From Gnetum montanum (Eukaryota; Streptophyta; Gnetopsida; Gnetales; Gnetaceae): a stretch of DNA of 23,117 nucleotides. Shown here piece after piece: positions 6,954 to 17,827 of this stretch; within the stretch, counting starts at the first letter, position 1, and each line of letters starts with the position of its first letter. The DNA lies in NCBI GenBank assembly GCA_015680685.1, contig MNCI01002989.1:229123-252239 (forward strand), given 5' to 3'. The notes beneath the pieces were generated by a model, which saw only the letters and a program-made list of their open reading frames with translations, was not told the origin of the DNA and searched no databases. Made by a program: the position numbers and the translations under genes.

Positions 6954-9720
6954 ACAGGTAATAATATTTTGGGAACTTCCCAATTTTATATTATAGCCTT
7001 GTTCTAAAAAAATTTTGTTTTTTTACATAATTGTATATTTTCAGAAAAAAATGCTCGTGGCTTGCATTTTATAATTTATAAGTTCAATCCTATTCCATTA
7101 TGCTAACATAAAATGTTACCGTTTGGATTTTTAATGAGATATAACTTTTAATTAATATAAAGATTATAGCTTTATTGCTAACTAGTGTTCAAGCCTTCCA
7201 AGGTATTTAAAGTGTAGGCCATCACTAATATAACGTTTTACGTCTAACAAGTTTTACTTTGCGATGGGTGATATTCTTGTACTTTAATAACTAGCATAAG
7301 TTCATAATTCTTCGCGCGGTAATGATTATCTTAGAATTTCCATGACATTTGCTAATGATGTTTTTGTGTTAATTATGTAATATCAATTTTCAGTAAACAA
7401 CTGAATAAAATATTTAACAAGCATCGGAACTTGCACATGCTAATTGAAATTCCCAATACGGCATCTATCCTATTTTGCAGCCATTCATCATTTGAAGGGA
7501 CCCACTGGTGTTATCATTAGCAAACCCTGCTTTCTAGATGCCACAAATTTGAATACAGGTTTACTTGGTATGTCCCCATGCTTCGCTTCTAACAATGCAG
7601 AGAATGACACATAACATATAAGGTCAATTGAAAATACTTCTTTTTCTGGTTGAGATATGCAGTGTTATACTTTTTCTTTTTAGCTAAAGTGTGCAATGTC
7701 TTGGGTACTCATGGCTATTTCCCTACCAAGATTTGAACTCAAGTACCATACAGGCTTCCAATCATAGCAATCCATGGATGGGCCAAAACCATGGTGGGTC
7801 ACCTGACCTGACCTGACCAACTCTGCAAACAAACAGATGCCATCTTCTTCAAAGGGGAGGAATTTAGGCATCCTTTTGGTGCATCTTTTAAGAAAATACA
7901 TTAACAAATAATCAAGGTCCCTCCCGCCTTCGAAGTTACTTAGAAGATGTTCCAAGCAATCAAGGTTATATACATTCAATTCAAGACAGCTGACACGGTA
8001 ATTAACATGAAAAAAATGGTATCAACAACCACCCATGAGAGGGAGGGTTTTACATGGTGGTCATGATAATTAGACCACCATGTACGGACATGAAAACAAA
8101 GTGTCACAGGGGACCATTACCACCGTCGTCATCATCTTGATGGGCTTTGAAAAGGCATGTTGTTTTCTCTTTCGAGAGACAGACAGAGAGATGGTGACAT
8201 AAAATTACAAGAAGAAAAAGAGAGGTCTAACATGGAATGGAAGTGGGGAGAGGAGGAGGATTTATGGAGACGATCAGATTTTCAGATGCATGCCTGTTGG
8301 CAGTCCTGCATTTTAGTGGGGAACAGTTAGAAAGGCAACAGGCAAGAAATTGATTGATGATGGAAGGGCTGGGTGGATTAGTGACAGAACCTTGAATGAA
8401 TCAATTCATGCACTACTAGTGTCATGTGTTTATATTTTCTCCTCTAAGTGGTTGAATGATCCAACTGTTAGTACTGACATGTCTGGATTTGATTACTAAG
8501 TGGTTGAATGCTATACTATTGCTGATAACAATAAGGTCAATCGATAGGTGGTTCTGTTTTTATGATGTAAGTAGGAACCTATGTTGTCATAGGTGGCTGC
8601 AAGTTTTCTGTTGGAAGGGCTGTGTAGTGGAATTATGTACTGTTAATGATAAAATAGGCATACTTGCTGATAATCAGCCATGTTGGCATATGTGGTTGGG
8701 TTTTTATGGGAATGATTAATCAAGTAGTTGAAAGGGGTAACATTTTTGCTGGTAACAAGACCAGATGAGATGATGCTTGGCAGCAGCAATGAGCAGTGAT
8801 GGCAGGCAGCAATGGCATTATAAAAAAAACCAAGCATAAAAACTGTGGCAGTCAGGCAGGCTTCATGACAAAGCCAAGATCCAGGTCTGGATTGGCTGGT
8901 CCAAAGGAGATTTCAGGCTGTCTGTGTCACTGTCTGCCACATTCTTGTTCTGCATACAAAACCCCCCATCATCCATCGATATCATTCATTATTATGAGCG
9001 GCAGCAACCTACAAGTGAGATCTTAGATCTGGCAGTGTAGGCTATAGGTCTAGGCTGTGCAAGCCCCAATTTTTGTGGATTGATGGCACCATATGTTTAC
9101 TCAAAAAGTGAGAACCCCAGAGAATATTCCACCCATGCAGTCTGCAACTAAGCTTTTTCTGCTGCAAGGCAACACGCCCAATACAAAATCCAAGCAGTGC
9201 CCACAACTTTTTCCCTGCTGCAAGTTAACCAACTCAAGAAATCCAATACAAGAACCCATAAAAAATCGCAGCCCGGATTTATTACCCATAAGTCTGCACT
9301 GCACTTAACACACCCATGGTTTTTTTGTTTTTGTGATTCGAGTCAACCTCCCAGAGCTTAAAACAAGTATGTGTGTGTTTTGCTTGCAGCGTCCTACTCT
9401 GCAATTATGGGGTGGGAGTTTTTTATTGTGGAGATGAATGCACATTAGTGGACTGGTATGAAAGCAGCGAGGCTTTGCTTTGCAGTTTGGTTTTGGCCAA
9501 TCACCTACGACTCTTTTGGTGGCGTTTTTAATTGGATTAATTAATGGCCGTGTTAGAGCCTTGGGAAACAAACCCATAAGAGTCCCCATCTATATTTGCT
9601 AGGTTCTTCCCCATTTCTTTGTTTAATGGAGAATTAGAAGAAGAAGAAGCCGTTAGTCCTGGGTCCTCCATTAGTGTCTGCAACAAGAAATGAATTAAAA
9701 ATCAGTGAGGCTCAACCGGC
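6954..9720. other. Intergenic 5' flank of the NPH3-family gene, no gene seen
   Basis: AT-rich spacer without a convincing coding frame; all ORFs are under 100 codons and carry no family motif. Items seen: a perfect 12-bp inverted repeat (8051-8062/8073-8084, 10-base loop); a 15-bp direct repeat CTAAGTGGTTGAATG at 8444 and 8496; three CCTGA repeats near 7803-7817; a purine-rich stretch with GA repeats near 8172-8265; a TTATAAAAAAAA motif at about 8819; and a GAA run near 9636. Some of it is probably the distal promoter, but no element can be assigned with confidence. Confidence 0.5.
8051..8084. repeat. Perfect 12-bp inverted repeat
   Basis: TACATGGTGGTC at 8051-8062 and GACCACCATGTA at 8073-8084 are exact reverse complements separated by 10 AT-rich bases. 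It could form a hairpin or a dyad protein site about 1.9 kb upstream of the gene start. No T run follows and no other function is evident. Confidence 0.75.
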
Positions 9721-9739
9721 AAATACCTAGTCTGTCTGG

Positions 9740-10004
9740 CTGCATTCTTCTTCTTCTTCTGTTCTTTCCGCTGCTTCTTCTCCTGTTTCTTGATATCCAC
9801 ATCTCACTGCCCTCTGTGGTCTGTGATCTGAGCTTTTAAAAAACAAAATAAACAGATTGATATTGGCATGAATGTCAGCTCTGGGATGTGGTGTGATAGT
9901 ACTTGCTGGTAATATTCTGGAAGCAAAGCAGAAGATTTTAGCTGTTTTATCATCTCTATCATCATCATTCGCATCAGCATCATCAACATCAGAAGGTGGG
10001 GAGA
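9740..10004 (+). promoter_or_regulatory. Probable 5' leader of the NPH3-family gene
   Basis: A CT-rich stretch (about 9745-9790, with TTC repeats) typical of plant core promoters and leaders is followed by about 215 bases ending at the ATG. Two short upstream ORFs lie in the last 140 bases. The transcription start cannot be fixed, and a leader intron cannot be excluded. The bases before the ATG give A at -3, a usable plant start context. Confidence 0.4.
9868..9912 (+). other. Upstream ORF 1, 14 codons
   Basis: ATG at 9868-9870 to TAA at 9910-9912, 14 residues. It ends 92 bases before the main ATG. Start context is weak. It matters only if transcription begins upstream of it. Confidence 0.4.
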
Positions 10005-10063
10005 ATGAAGTTTATGAAGTTGGGAACCAAGCAGGATATATTTCTGTCAGATGGAAATATTAG
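9872..10063 (+). other. Upstream ORF 2 overlapping the main start codon
   Basis: A 63-codon frame from ATG 9872 that passes through the main ATG (10005) in another frame and stops at TAG 10061-10063, the last three bases of exon 1. It is Ser/Ala-rich in the middle and has no recognised domain. If present in the mRNA it would compete with the main start, and its stop would lie upstream of all later splice junctions, a setting linked with nonsense-mediated decay. Coding potential for a real peptide is doubtful. Confidence 0.35.
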
Positions 10064-13000
10064 GTGAGTATCATTAAAGCTCCATGTTCACTGCCCAAGG
10101 CTTCTTCCTGAGCAAGTTTTTACATTGTTTTGAGAATTTTTCTCTGTTCGGAGATTTTAAGACATCTGCAAAGGCATACAGGACGCAAGCGGGCAAATTT
10201 CAGGAGCCTAGATGGTGTTATTGTTCTTTGCCATCAAATTTATCCTAATCTGTTTCCTGAGTTCTTTCAGTGGTTTTCCTTTCTTTTGGGTTCATTTGTG
10301 TTGGGTATTGTTCTTTTCCCCCATTTTTGTTCTCTGCATGGGGAAGCCCAAGAAGAACCTTGCATTCCATTCTAGTTTGTGGTCTAGAAGGCCGAGTTTT
10401 CTGAAACATTCAACTGCAATATCACACCAGTCTTGAAATTTTCTTCGCTAGAACTATATATCCCTTTTCCTTCAAGGGGTGAAATTTTATAGACACCAGA
10501 ACAAACCGGAAACCATAATGGCTGGTTTCAGCCTCGTTTCGGATATTTCAAACGGTACCATCGTGTTTGAGCATGTATTTTTTCAGGAGAGGACATGCTC
10601 TGCTGACCAGAGTCGCTAATCTTTCACACTCTCAGGAACTCCTGCCACAGTCTCCTTTCCTCTCATACTGCAATCATGTTTTTATTATCTGAATTCGGAC
10701 AGTTTCGCTTTGAAGTTTTATGGTGTATATACGCACTTTGGTTTCTTCTTTTATTCTCTGAGCTTAGCCAGTTTAAGCCAAGAACAACAGTTTTCCTCGA
10801 GTACTTCTTGCTACTGCTGCTGATCCACTTTTTCTGTAAGCTCTAAGGATCTCTTTTTAAAACAGTTTTTGTTTTCGGAGCCATGTGTGCTTCATGCTTT
10901 TTAGGTATAGGTTTCATGATATCACTGTTTATTTTTGAAGACATATGCATTTTTCCATATCATGGAAATAAAACTCACTTTTTTGGCTTTCTTTTCATGA
11001 TATTGAGCCCCAGGGCCGCATGGTACACCTTTTAGCCGGGGGTAAAGGGAATGTTCAATGGATAAAGGTGACGTGGGTCCTTGCAGTGTAGCAACTGGTA
11101 TTATGATTTCCTGTTTTAAGTATTCAAAAAATCAGAACCACAAGGAAAGCTAAAAACTGTGCCATTATCAGTGTTTGGTTTGAAATAAAAGTTTGTTTCA
11201 AAGTTGCATCTACATGTGGCTTCTATAAAGTGTTTGGCTTTTAATGGTGAGTTCTGAATGAATTTGGTATTCAATAGTAAATTACGTACAGAATTAAGCG
11301 CCAGATTCACGGGTTGTTTTTTCCCAAGTTAAGCAATGCACTCTGAGGGCAATCTTACGTTCATTATCTTCTTCCCTTACATTTTTTCTTTTTCGATAAA
11401 CGCAGTGAGTAGTGTAAAGACTTGTTATGTGATGATACATCCGGGTATCAAAAATCATGGGCCCCTCTGGGATTGAGAACTGGTGTAAAACTATTCCTAG
11501 CCAACATGATACCACAATGCGTCCATATTGGTTTCTTAATCATGATGCCTAAGGAATTAGCTTTTCAAAGCAATGAAACAGGTTTTGCTTCTGGTTTCCT
11601 GTTACTTCTGTATGTTGGTTACAATGTGATGTTTCTCATATCTTGAAAGGTTTTCAAAGTATGATTTTTGGATTTTGGCCATTTATTTCAGTGCAATTTG
11701 AAGTTTGATGAAGAGAGCACTGCTTTTAAGGCAAAAAACAGTATCAATACTGTTGCAGTTTATGTTGATATTGCAAGAGTTAGATAAATGAAACTTTATT
11801 TGTCTGAAGAAAGCTTGAGTTTTTATTTTTTATTTTTTTCACAAAAGTATTTGTATTGCCCTTCTTTTGTGGTCCTCGATTAAATATCCGGCAGCTGTTA
11901 TCAAACTCGGACGATATGTTTAACACAACCATGTTCTATCACGTGCATGTAAATGTCAATTTTTTATGCTTCGTTTTTGCCTCTCTCTAGTTTCTTACCC
12001 ATTTTAACGAGTCATATGTGGGAAGGATTTTAACAAACTTTTGGTTTTATGTATTGTAATTTTGAGAATTATCATTTTTTTCTAATATTTTATTTAGTGA
12101 GCCACTTACAGGGACTGATAACTTTCATACTAATATCAATATGTGCTAAGCATGCTGAGAATACTTCCTCTACCAGGACCAAATATTTTGATTGCATAGA
12201 TGACATAATTTTATGTATTTTTTCCTAGATATGTGGCAACGGAGCTCATGAGTGATATTGTCATCAATGTTGAAGATACGAAGTTCTATTTGCACAAGGT
12301 AAGATATAGATGCTTGGATTTATCATGTGGAAATTCGGCACACACTTATTTGCTGTTTTTATGGGAATTGATCATTTTCCTCTAAATTTGGAATAGAATT
12401 TCCACAGAAGCCCTGTGTTGGGTTGTGCTTTTCTTAGCGCTTAGCAAGTATTAAGTACCGGCCCAGGGGATTTAGCCACAGCCTGAGCCCTAAGTAGTTA
12501 TGATTTTTGTCTTTATCAAGGTTTTTGGGAAATGACAAGTTAGTCAGAAGTCAAATCCTGAGGATTCTTATTAACATATTTTCAACATATCTTGTTATGT
12601 TCTGGTTCATTAATGAGAATTTTAATATAATTTGAAATCAAATTCTTAAAAAAAAAAGATTGGTTACAGCATTCTTTGTTTCTTTTGTGAATAGAAAACA
12701 AATTTTTTTCTTTTTAATTTCAAGTCCATGTAACTGTTTTATTCCTGATGCCCCATGGGTTTAAATCTTTACCTTAATATTTTTGTATTTCAGTTTCCTC
12801 TTCTGGCGAAGAGTTACTGCTTGCAAAATCTGGTTGCAAAAGCTAATGACTCTCAAAGGGATGAAATTGATCTTCCTGATTTTCCCGGAGGAGCAGTGGC
12901 TTTTGAGCTGTGTGCTAAGTTCTGCTACGGGATTGTTGTCACACTTAATGCATACAATGTTGTTGCAGTACGGTGTGCAGCTGAGTACCTTGCCATGACA

Positions 13001-14840
13001 GAAACCATGGAGAAAGGAAATCTTGTGTATAAGCTAGAGGTATTTTTCAGCTCAAGTATATTCAGAAGCTGGAAAGATTCTATCATTGTCTTGCAGTCTA
13101 CCAAATCGATGTTACCTTGGGTTGAAGACCTGAAAGTTGTAGGTAGATGCATTGACTCCATTGCTACAAAAACTTCTGTTGATCCTTCAAATGTTGATTG
13201 GTCATACACTTACACTAGAGGTAACATGGGAAGCATTGAACCCAGCAAAGATAGTAACAGTAGTCCTTGCAATGGAGTTCATAGTTTGATGCATAAACAT
13301 GTTCCTAAGGATTGGTGGGTGGAAGACATATGTGAACTTGATACTGATCTGTATCAGCTTGTCATAACTGCTATCAAATCCAAGGGAAGAATGTCTCATG
13401 ACCTTATAGGCGAGGCACTCAAAGTTTATACGCTACGCTGGTTACCAGGAAATGCAAAAGTTGATGGCAGAGATAAATTGAAAATGCCTAATGGGGCAAT
13501 TGCAGTTGATCATTCTGATGGAGGTGCAAAACAAAGGGAGCTTGTGGAGACAATTATAAGCTTGCTGCCATCTGAGAGGGGGTCAGTTTCATGCAATTTT
13601 TTGTTGAAGTTGCTAAAAGCAGCTACCATTTTAGGAGTTGAGAAACCGCCCAAGATTGAACTTGCCAAAAGAATAGGTTTTCAGCTAGAAGAAGCCTCAG
13701 TTAGGGATCTTTTGATTCCATCCATGTCAGACAGCAATGCATGTTTTTATGATGTGGACCTTGTGTATTGCATTTTGGAGCATTTTCTGAGTCAAAATAA
13801 AAGTGATCCTCATGGTCTAGAAAAAAGAGTACTGACTCTGGACTTTGAGAGACGAAGAGAGAGTTCTGCTGAAAACACTGATAAAAGAATGTTGGCATAT
13901 GAAAGTCGAAGAGCAAGTTCAGCTGAAAATTTGGACTTTACAGAAGGTGCAAGGCAGGCTTCTGCAGCTGCTAAATCCAGTGTTTCCAAGCTTATTGATG
14001 GGTACCTGGCAGAGATAGCCACTGACAAGCGATTATCCTTGGCAAAGTTCATTGGTCTAGCTGAAGTAGTATCTGATTTTCCAAGGCCATTGCATGATGG
14101 TCTATACAGGGCAATTGACATATATTTGAAGGTACTTGATGTTTTGCATTTACATGAAGGAGCACATACCTAGAGCATTTTAACCTTCCTTGCTAATTTC
14201 TTTTGTGTTTTAGAATTTCATGTTTTAGTGACTTTGAAAATGTCCTGTTTTGTAGGAACACCCTGACTTAACAAAGAATGAAAAGAAGAGGATATGCAAG
14301 TTAATGGATTGCAGAAAATTATCTATGGATGCCAGCATGCATGCTGCTCAAAATGAAAGATTGCCTTTAAGGGTGATTGTGCAGGTTCTCTTTTTTGAGC
14401 ATGTTAGGAGTTCAGCAACAGGTGCCGGGGTATTGATGAACGACCTTCCTCCTAGTGTGAAAGCCCTGTTGGTTCCTCAGGAGAATGGATCCCAAGGTAG
14501 CTCACAGTCAACGGTTAACCTAGATGAAGAATGGGACACAGGTCATGATGAACTGAAAGCACTGAAAGGAGATTTGGCTGCCATGAAGGTTAGAATGTCT
14601 GAATCAGGGAGAGAACCCACCAATATTATGCAGGGTGAAGCAGGGAAGAACATGAAATCTAGGGGAATATTTTTATTACCTTCAAGGTCTAGGAAGATCT
14701 TTAGCAAGTTTTGGTCAGGCAGAGCGCAATCAGAGAACAGGAGTTCAGAGACTTCAGGAAGCTCGTTAAGCCCAATTTCCATAAACCCAGGAGACACAAA
14801 ATCTACTTCATCAAGACAGAGAAGACACTCAATATCATAA
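10005..14840 (+). CDS. BTB/POZ and NPH3 domain protein, NPY-like; four exons, 683 aa
   Basis: Exons: 10005-10063, 12229-12298, 12794-14131, 14256-14840; all three introns are GT-AG and the join is 2052 bases without a stop. The start MKFMKLG is the usual N-terminus of the NPY-like subgroup. BTB domain about residues 26-130, with FYLHKFPLLAKS (39-50), FCYGIVVTLNAYNVV and RCAAEYLAM blocks. NPH3 domain about 216-540, from DWWVEDI (216) through SLLPSERGSVSC and LLKLLKAA to the family signature NERLPLRVIVQVLFFE (522-537). A Ser-rich tail (541-683) ends RQRRHSIS. Known family role: substrate adaptor for CUL3 ubiquitin ligases at the plasma membrane, working with phototropins or PID-type AGC kinases and PIN transporters in phototropism and organ formation. 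Length and four-exon layout fit the family. The linker at 394-425 has two RR(E/A)SSAEN copies. The exact orthologue is not determined. Confidence 0.95.
10064..12228 (+). other. Intron 1 of the NPH3-family gene
   Basis: 2165 bases from the donor GTGAGT (exon ending ATTAG) to the acceptor TTTTTTCCTAG. It splits an Arg codon (AG|A, residue 20). T-rich throughout, with no gene or recognisable mobile element. ORFs inside (up to 81 codons) show no motif. Long for this family, consistent with a large genome. Confidence 0.88.
12299..12793 (+). other. Intron 2 of the NPH3-family gene
   Basis: 495 bases, donor CACAAG|GTAAGA and acceptor TTTTGTATTTCAG, phase 0 between Lys43 and Phe44 inside the BTB HK|FPLL motif. 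T-rich with no other feature. Confidence 0.92.
14132..14255 (+). other. Intron 3 of the NPH3-family gene
   Basis: 124 bases, donor TTGAAG|GTACTT and acceptor CCTGTTTTGTAG, phase 0 between Lys489 and Glu490 inside the NPH3 domain. If retained, translation would stop after 14 extra codons at 14171-14173, removing the end of the NPH3 domain and the tail. Confidence 0.92.
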
Positions 14841-15935
14841 ATTCATGAAAATTCATTTATGGTGATCCAAGGCTTTTATGAAAATGCAACCATCTCCCAA
14901 ATCCCCATGTATTTGAATTTCCACAAACAGCGGTATCCATCCAAATCTGCCTGTAATTTATCCATTGTCAGCTCAAATGGCTGCTGTATTAGTAAGAGGT
15001 TTAAACGGAGCCATTTTTTTTGCATTGATGTAAGTCACTAACCTTTAGTTGTTACTGTAAATCTCAAGGATTCTGGTTAACTCTGATGTTGTCTCTTAGG
15101 AATTATGACTGAAAATATCATTTGTAGCATTAGAATGCTGATTTGAGTTTTTGACCATGGCTGCAAGACGAATTTAGTTTCCATTAAACAGGAACACAAA
15201 CAAGGGTGTAATTTTAAGGTTAAAAACACGCAGCAGATAGGAAACTCCAATCATCCATGAATGAGCAGTATCATGAAAATTGACAAACTACAGGAAATCA
15301 TAATATCCCCAAGAATTTTCATGATGTACAGATGCCTTTGAATTTAATTTTTTCCATTACTACTACTGAAATTAGTTGCAGGAATGGCCCAACTAGAAAT
15401 TCTTAAACTGAAACCGAAACCGAATATATTTGATTACCGCTACTAAGACCTCTGGCCGTCTGGATGTGTTAACCATCACAAGAATGTGGAACCATGATAA
15501 AAGAACAAGTTCAATACTACAACCTAGCACGTTTATATGTGATGGACTTTCTGTTTGGAATACGATGAAACAAGTGTGCAGCGTTTTGCATGGTCGTGAA
15601 GGTTGGGTATTTCTCTCCCGGATAGAGATCATTGCTCTTTGACTTTCAGCATCACTTTTTATTTGGAAATGGGAAATTCTCAGTTCCGTTGTAATTAGTT
15701 ATGTTGTTCTTTACATGGTTTTATTTTATTGTCCTTCAAAAGAATATAACTATCTAATTGCATTTTACGTCTGTTTCTTTTCCACTAAAATAGCCGTGAG
15801 GTGGTTGCTCACCATTTCGTAATTATTAATCCTATCTTTTTCATTTGATGAATTCTGTGCCTACCTTGCTTGGAGGTTGAATACTTAAATATCTATGCGA
15901 CAATGACTTTCGGATTTTGAAGTTTTCTTGTTATG
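14841..15935. other. 3' flank of the NPH3-family gene, no further gene seen
   Basis: Includes the 3' untranslated region, whose end I cannot place: no clear AATAAA follows the stop within several hundred bases, which is common in plants. The T/A-rich stretch near 15690-15745 is one possible 3' end. Short ORFs here have no recognisable motif. Confidence 0.45.
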
Positions 15936-15941
15936 GAAAAG

Positions 15942-16100
15942 GCACCTTTAGGATCATCTTCGGCGAGTATTAGAAGCATCTAGAAGCTAGATGCACCTTT
16001 AGGATCATCATCATCATCAGCCAAGTATTAGAAGCATCTAGAAGTTAGATGCAAAGCTAGGAATATTAGAAGCATCTAGAAGCTAGATACAAAGCTAGGA
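15942..16100. repeat. Three-copy repeat carrying a GCATCTAG-AAG-CTAGATGC hairpin
   Basis: TATTAGAAGCATCTAGAAG recurs at 15968, 16026 and 16064, each followed by (C/T)TAGAT(G/A)C. Copy 1 is a perfect 8-bp stem with a 3-base loop (15976-15994); copy 2 has one G-T pair and copy 3 one mismatch. The first two copies share an upstream GCACCTTTAGGATCATC (15942 and 15993), and copies 2 and 3 are followed by AAAGCTAGGAAT. Confidence 0.85.
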
Positions 16101-16367
16101 ATGTCAAGTCTGATTTGTGCTTGCATTCTCATTTTGCATCTTAACCAAAGGAATCCATCTCCTTTTCTTCATTTTCCAACCCAGAAGACACAAACATCAG
16201 TGTTTTAGATGATGCAAAATTTTTTGTCACAGGTTTTTCATTTTATAAGAATGTTTTTGTAGAAACCTTGATAGTGTTAGAGATGTGAAGATAAAATCTG
16301 CAGGGAACTTGTGTTGAGCTTCACTTTTTTCTTTTACAGTTTAGTAGTTTTTGAATTTTCTACCATT

Positions 16368-16700
16368 TGTTAGTTTTATAATTTTCTAAAAATATGAAAA
16401 CAAAAGTTAAGAAAGCTTGTAAAAGGAAAAAATGAAGACGTGCAAGTTAACTATTGGTTGATTTCATTATTATACCTTTGGATTTGGGTATTTAAATCTA
16501 TATTGGGTTAGTTATGGTCAATGAGTTGAGTTGAGAGTGTATGGTAGAGTATGATCTCCTATATAAGTGTTGTTGTGATGGTAGCAACTAATCTGTGAGT
16601 TTGTCTTGTGAGTGTTTTGTAATTTGTCTAATTTGACTTGAAAATTGAATGAAGTTTTTCTGGGTGTATTTTGCTTATTTCTTCCTTCCTCCCTTATGCA
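16368..16700 (+). mobile_element. Possible LTR-like promoter fragment
   Basis: TGTTAG at 16368 resembles a copia-type LTR start. It is followed by AT-rich sequence, a TATA box reading CCTATATAAG (16558-16567), and about 85 bases later a TTGAATGAAGTTTTTCTGGG stretch of the kind seen in R/U5 of small plant LTRs. No 3' boundary, primer site or target duplication was found, so this is only a candidate solo or decayed LTR. Confidence 0.25.
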
Positions 16701-17420
16701 AATTGTTTTTTTTTTATTAATATTCACGTGTAATGTTTTGTGTATAATTTTTATGCCGTGAATATTTTGAATGTAATTTTGCTTGGTGTGATTTTTTATA
16801 ATAGATAGCTCTAAATATTCATGTTGATTTTGCTCTTAATGGATCTTGCATCATGAAATTATTTTTTGGATACTTAGTTATTTATAAGGTACTGATCAAA
16901 TTAACATTGATCTTTTAAAGATAAATGTAACTTTTGTGTATGCATGATACCGGCTTGTAAAATTTGAAGACTACTATTTTGGCATTGTTTATATGTACAA
17001 ATTAACACTTGGTTTTGGTGTTCAAGGTACAAGGACACATTGGTTTGTTGAACACTGAGGATTGGAAAGCCTTGACATAATCTTTACAACATCCTCTACC
17101 TCTTCTAGTCCTACATTTTTGTTTGTCAATCCATTCCTTTTCATCATAGTTGCCAAAGTTCATGATTTCCACCTCTGATTGCTACAAAGAGAAGTCTAAA
17201 ATTCATAGGTTTGCTTTAACATGTTGAGCACAAGAGGTAGGAAAAACCAAATTTGCTTCAATATGCTGTGTGAATGAGTTTTATGATTCTACTTTAGCTC
17301 TCACATAGTGCACCAATGAAATAAAAAATGAAATTAGCTTCATATGTTGAGGTTTGGAATTAGAATCCTCTCTCTATCTTTCACACGCTACACATGAACT
17401 ACCTCACAAGCTATGGATTG
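16701..17420. other. AT-rich spacer, no gene seen
   Basis: No coding frame of note. From about 17210 it contains degenerate pieces resembling the minisatellite that follows, such as AAAATGAAATTAGCTTCATATG near 17325, so the array once extended further left. Confidence 0.5.
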
Positions 17421-17827
17421 TCCCACACATGCTAGAGGTGGGAAATTAAAAATGAAATTAGTTTCACATGCAATCTCACACATTGGAGGTGAGAAATTAA
17501 AAATGAAATTAGTTTCATATGCAGTCTCACATGCTAGAGGTGGGAAATTAAAATGAAATTAGTTTCATGCATAGTCTCACATGTTAGAGGTAGGAAATTA
17601 AAATGAAATTAGTTTCATGCGTAGTCTCACATGTTAGAGGTGGGAAATTAAAAATGAAATTAGTTTCATACAGTCTCACATGTTGGAGGTGGGAAATTAA
17701 AATGAAATTAGTTTCATATGCAATCTCACATACTAAAGGTGGGAAACTAAAAATGAAATTAGTTTCAAATGCAGTCTCATATGTTGGAGATGGAAAATAA
17801 AGAATGAAATTAGGTTCATACACTATC
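17421..17827. repeat. Minisatellite 1, about eight units of 49-55 bp
   Basis: The unit is approximately TCACATGNTAGAGGTGGG, then AAATTAAAAATGAAATTAG, then TTTCATATGCAGTC, repeated about eight times with a few changes and small indels. Each unit contains ATGAAATTAGTTTCAT, a 6-bp inverted repeat around TTAG. ORFs on both strands (for example 17603-17800 and 17584-17823) are translations of the array, not genes. Confidence 0.92.

Noticed and set aside
7729-7743. tRNA B-box-like sequence on the minus strand (GAGTTCAAATCTT), possible SINE
   Set aside because: No matching A box at the right distance, no poly(A) or target duplication; too weak to report as a SINE.
7680-7979. 99-codon minus-strand ORF
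   Set aside because: No recognised motif, no start context or neighbours that support it; expected by chance in 3 kb of spacer.
9588-9600. TCTATATTTG as the gene's TATA box
   Set aside because: Plausible, but AT-rich words are common here and no start site can be tied to it.
13202-14121. Several minus-strand ORFs over exon 3
   Set aside because: Opposite-strand shadows of the NPH3-family coding exon.
12755-14173. Single 472-codon ORF as a complete gene
   Set aside because: Its first 13 codons are intron and its last 14 are retained intron 3. The BTB start and NPH3 end are supplied by the other exons with good splice sites.
17584-17823. Repetitive ORFs on both strands
   Set aside because: Translations of minisatellite 1; the unit length and indels explain them.
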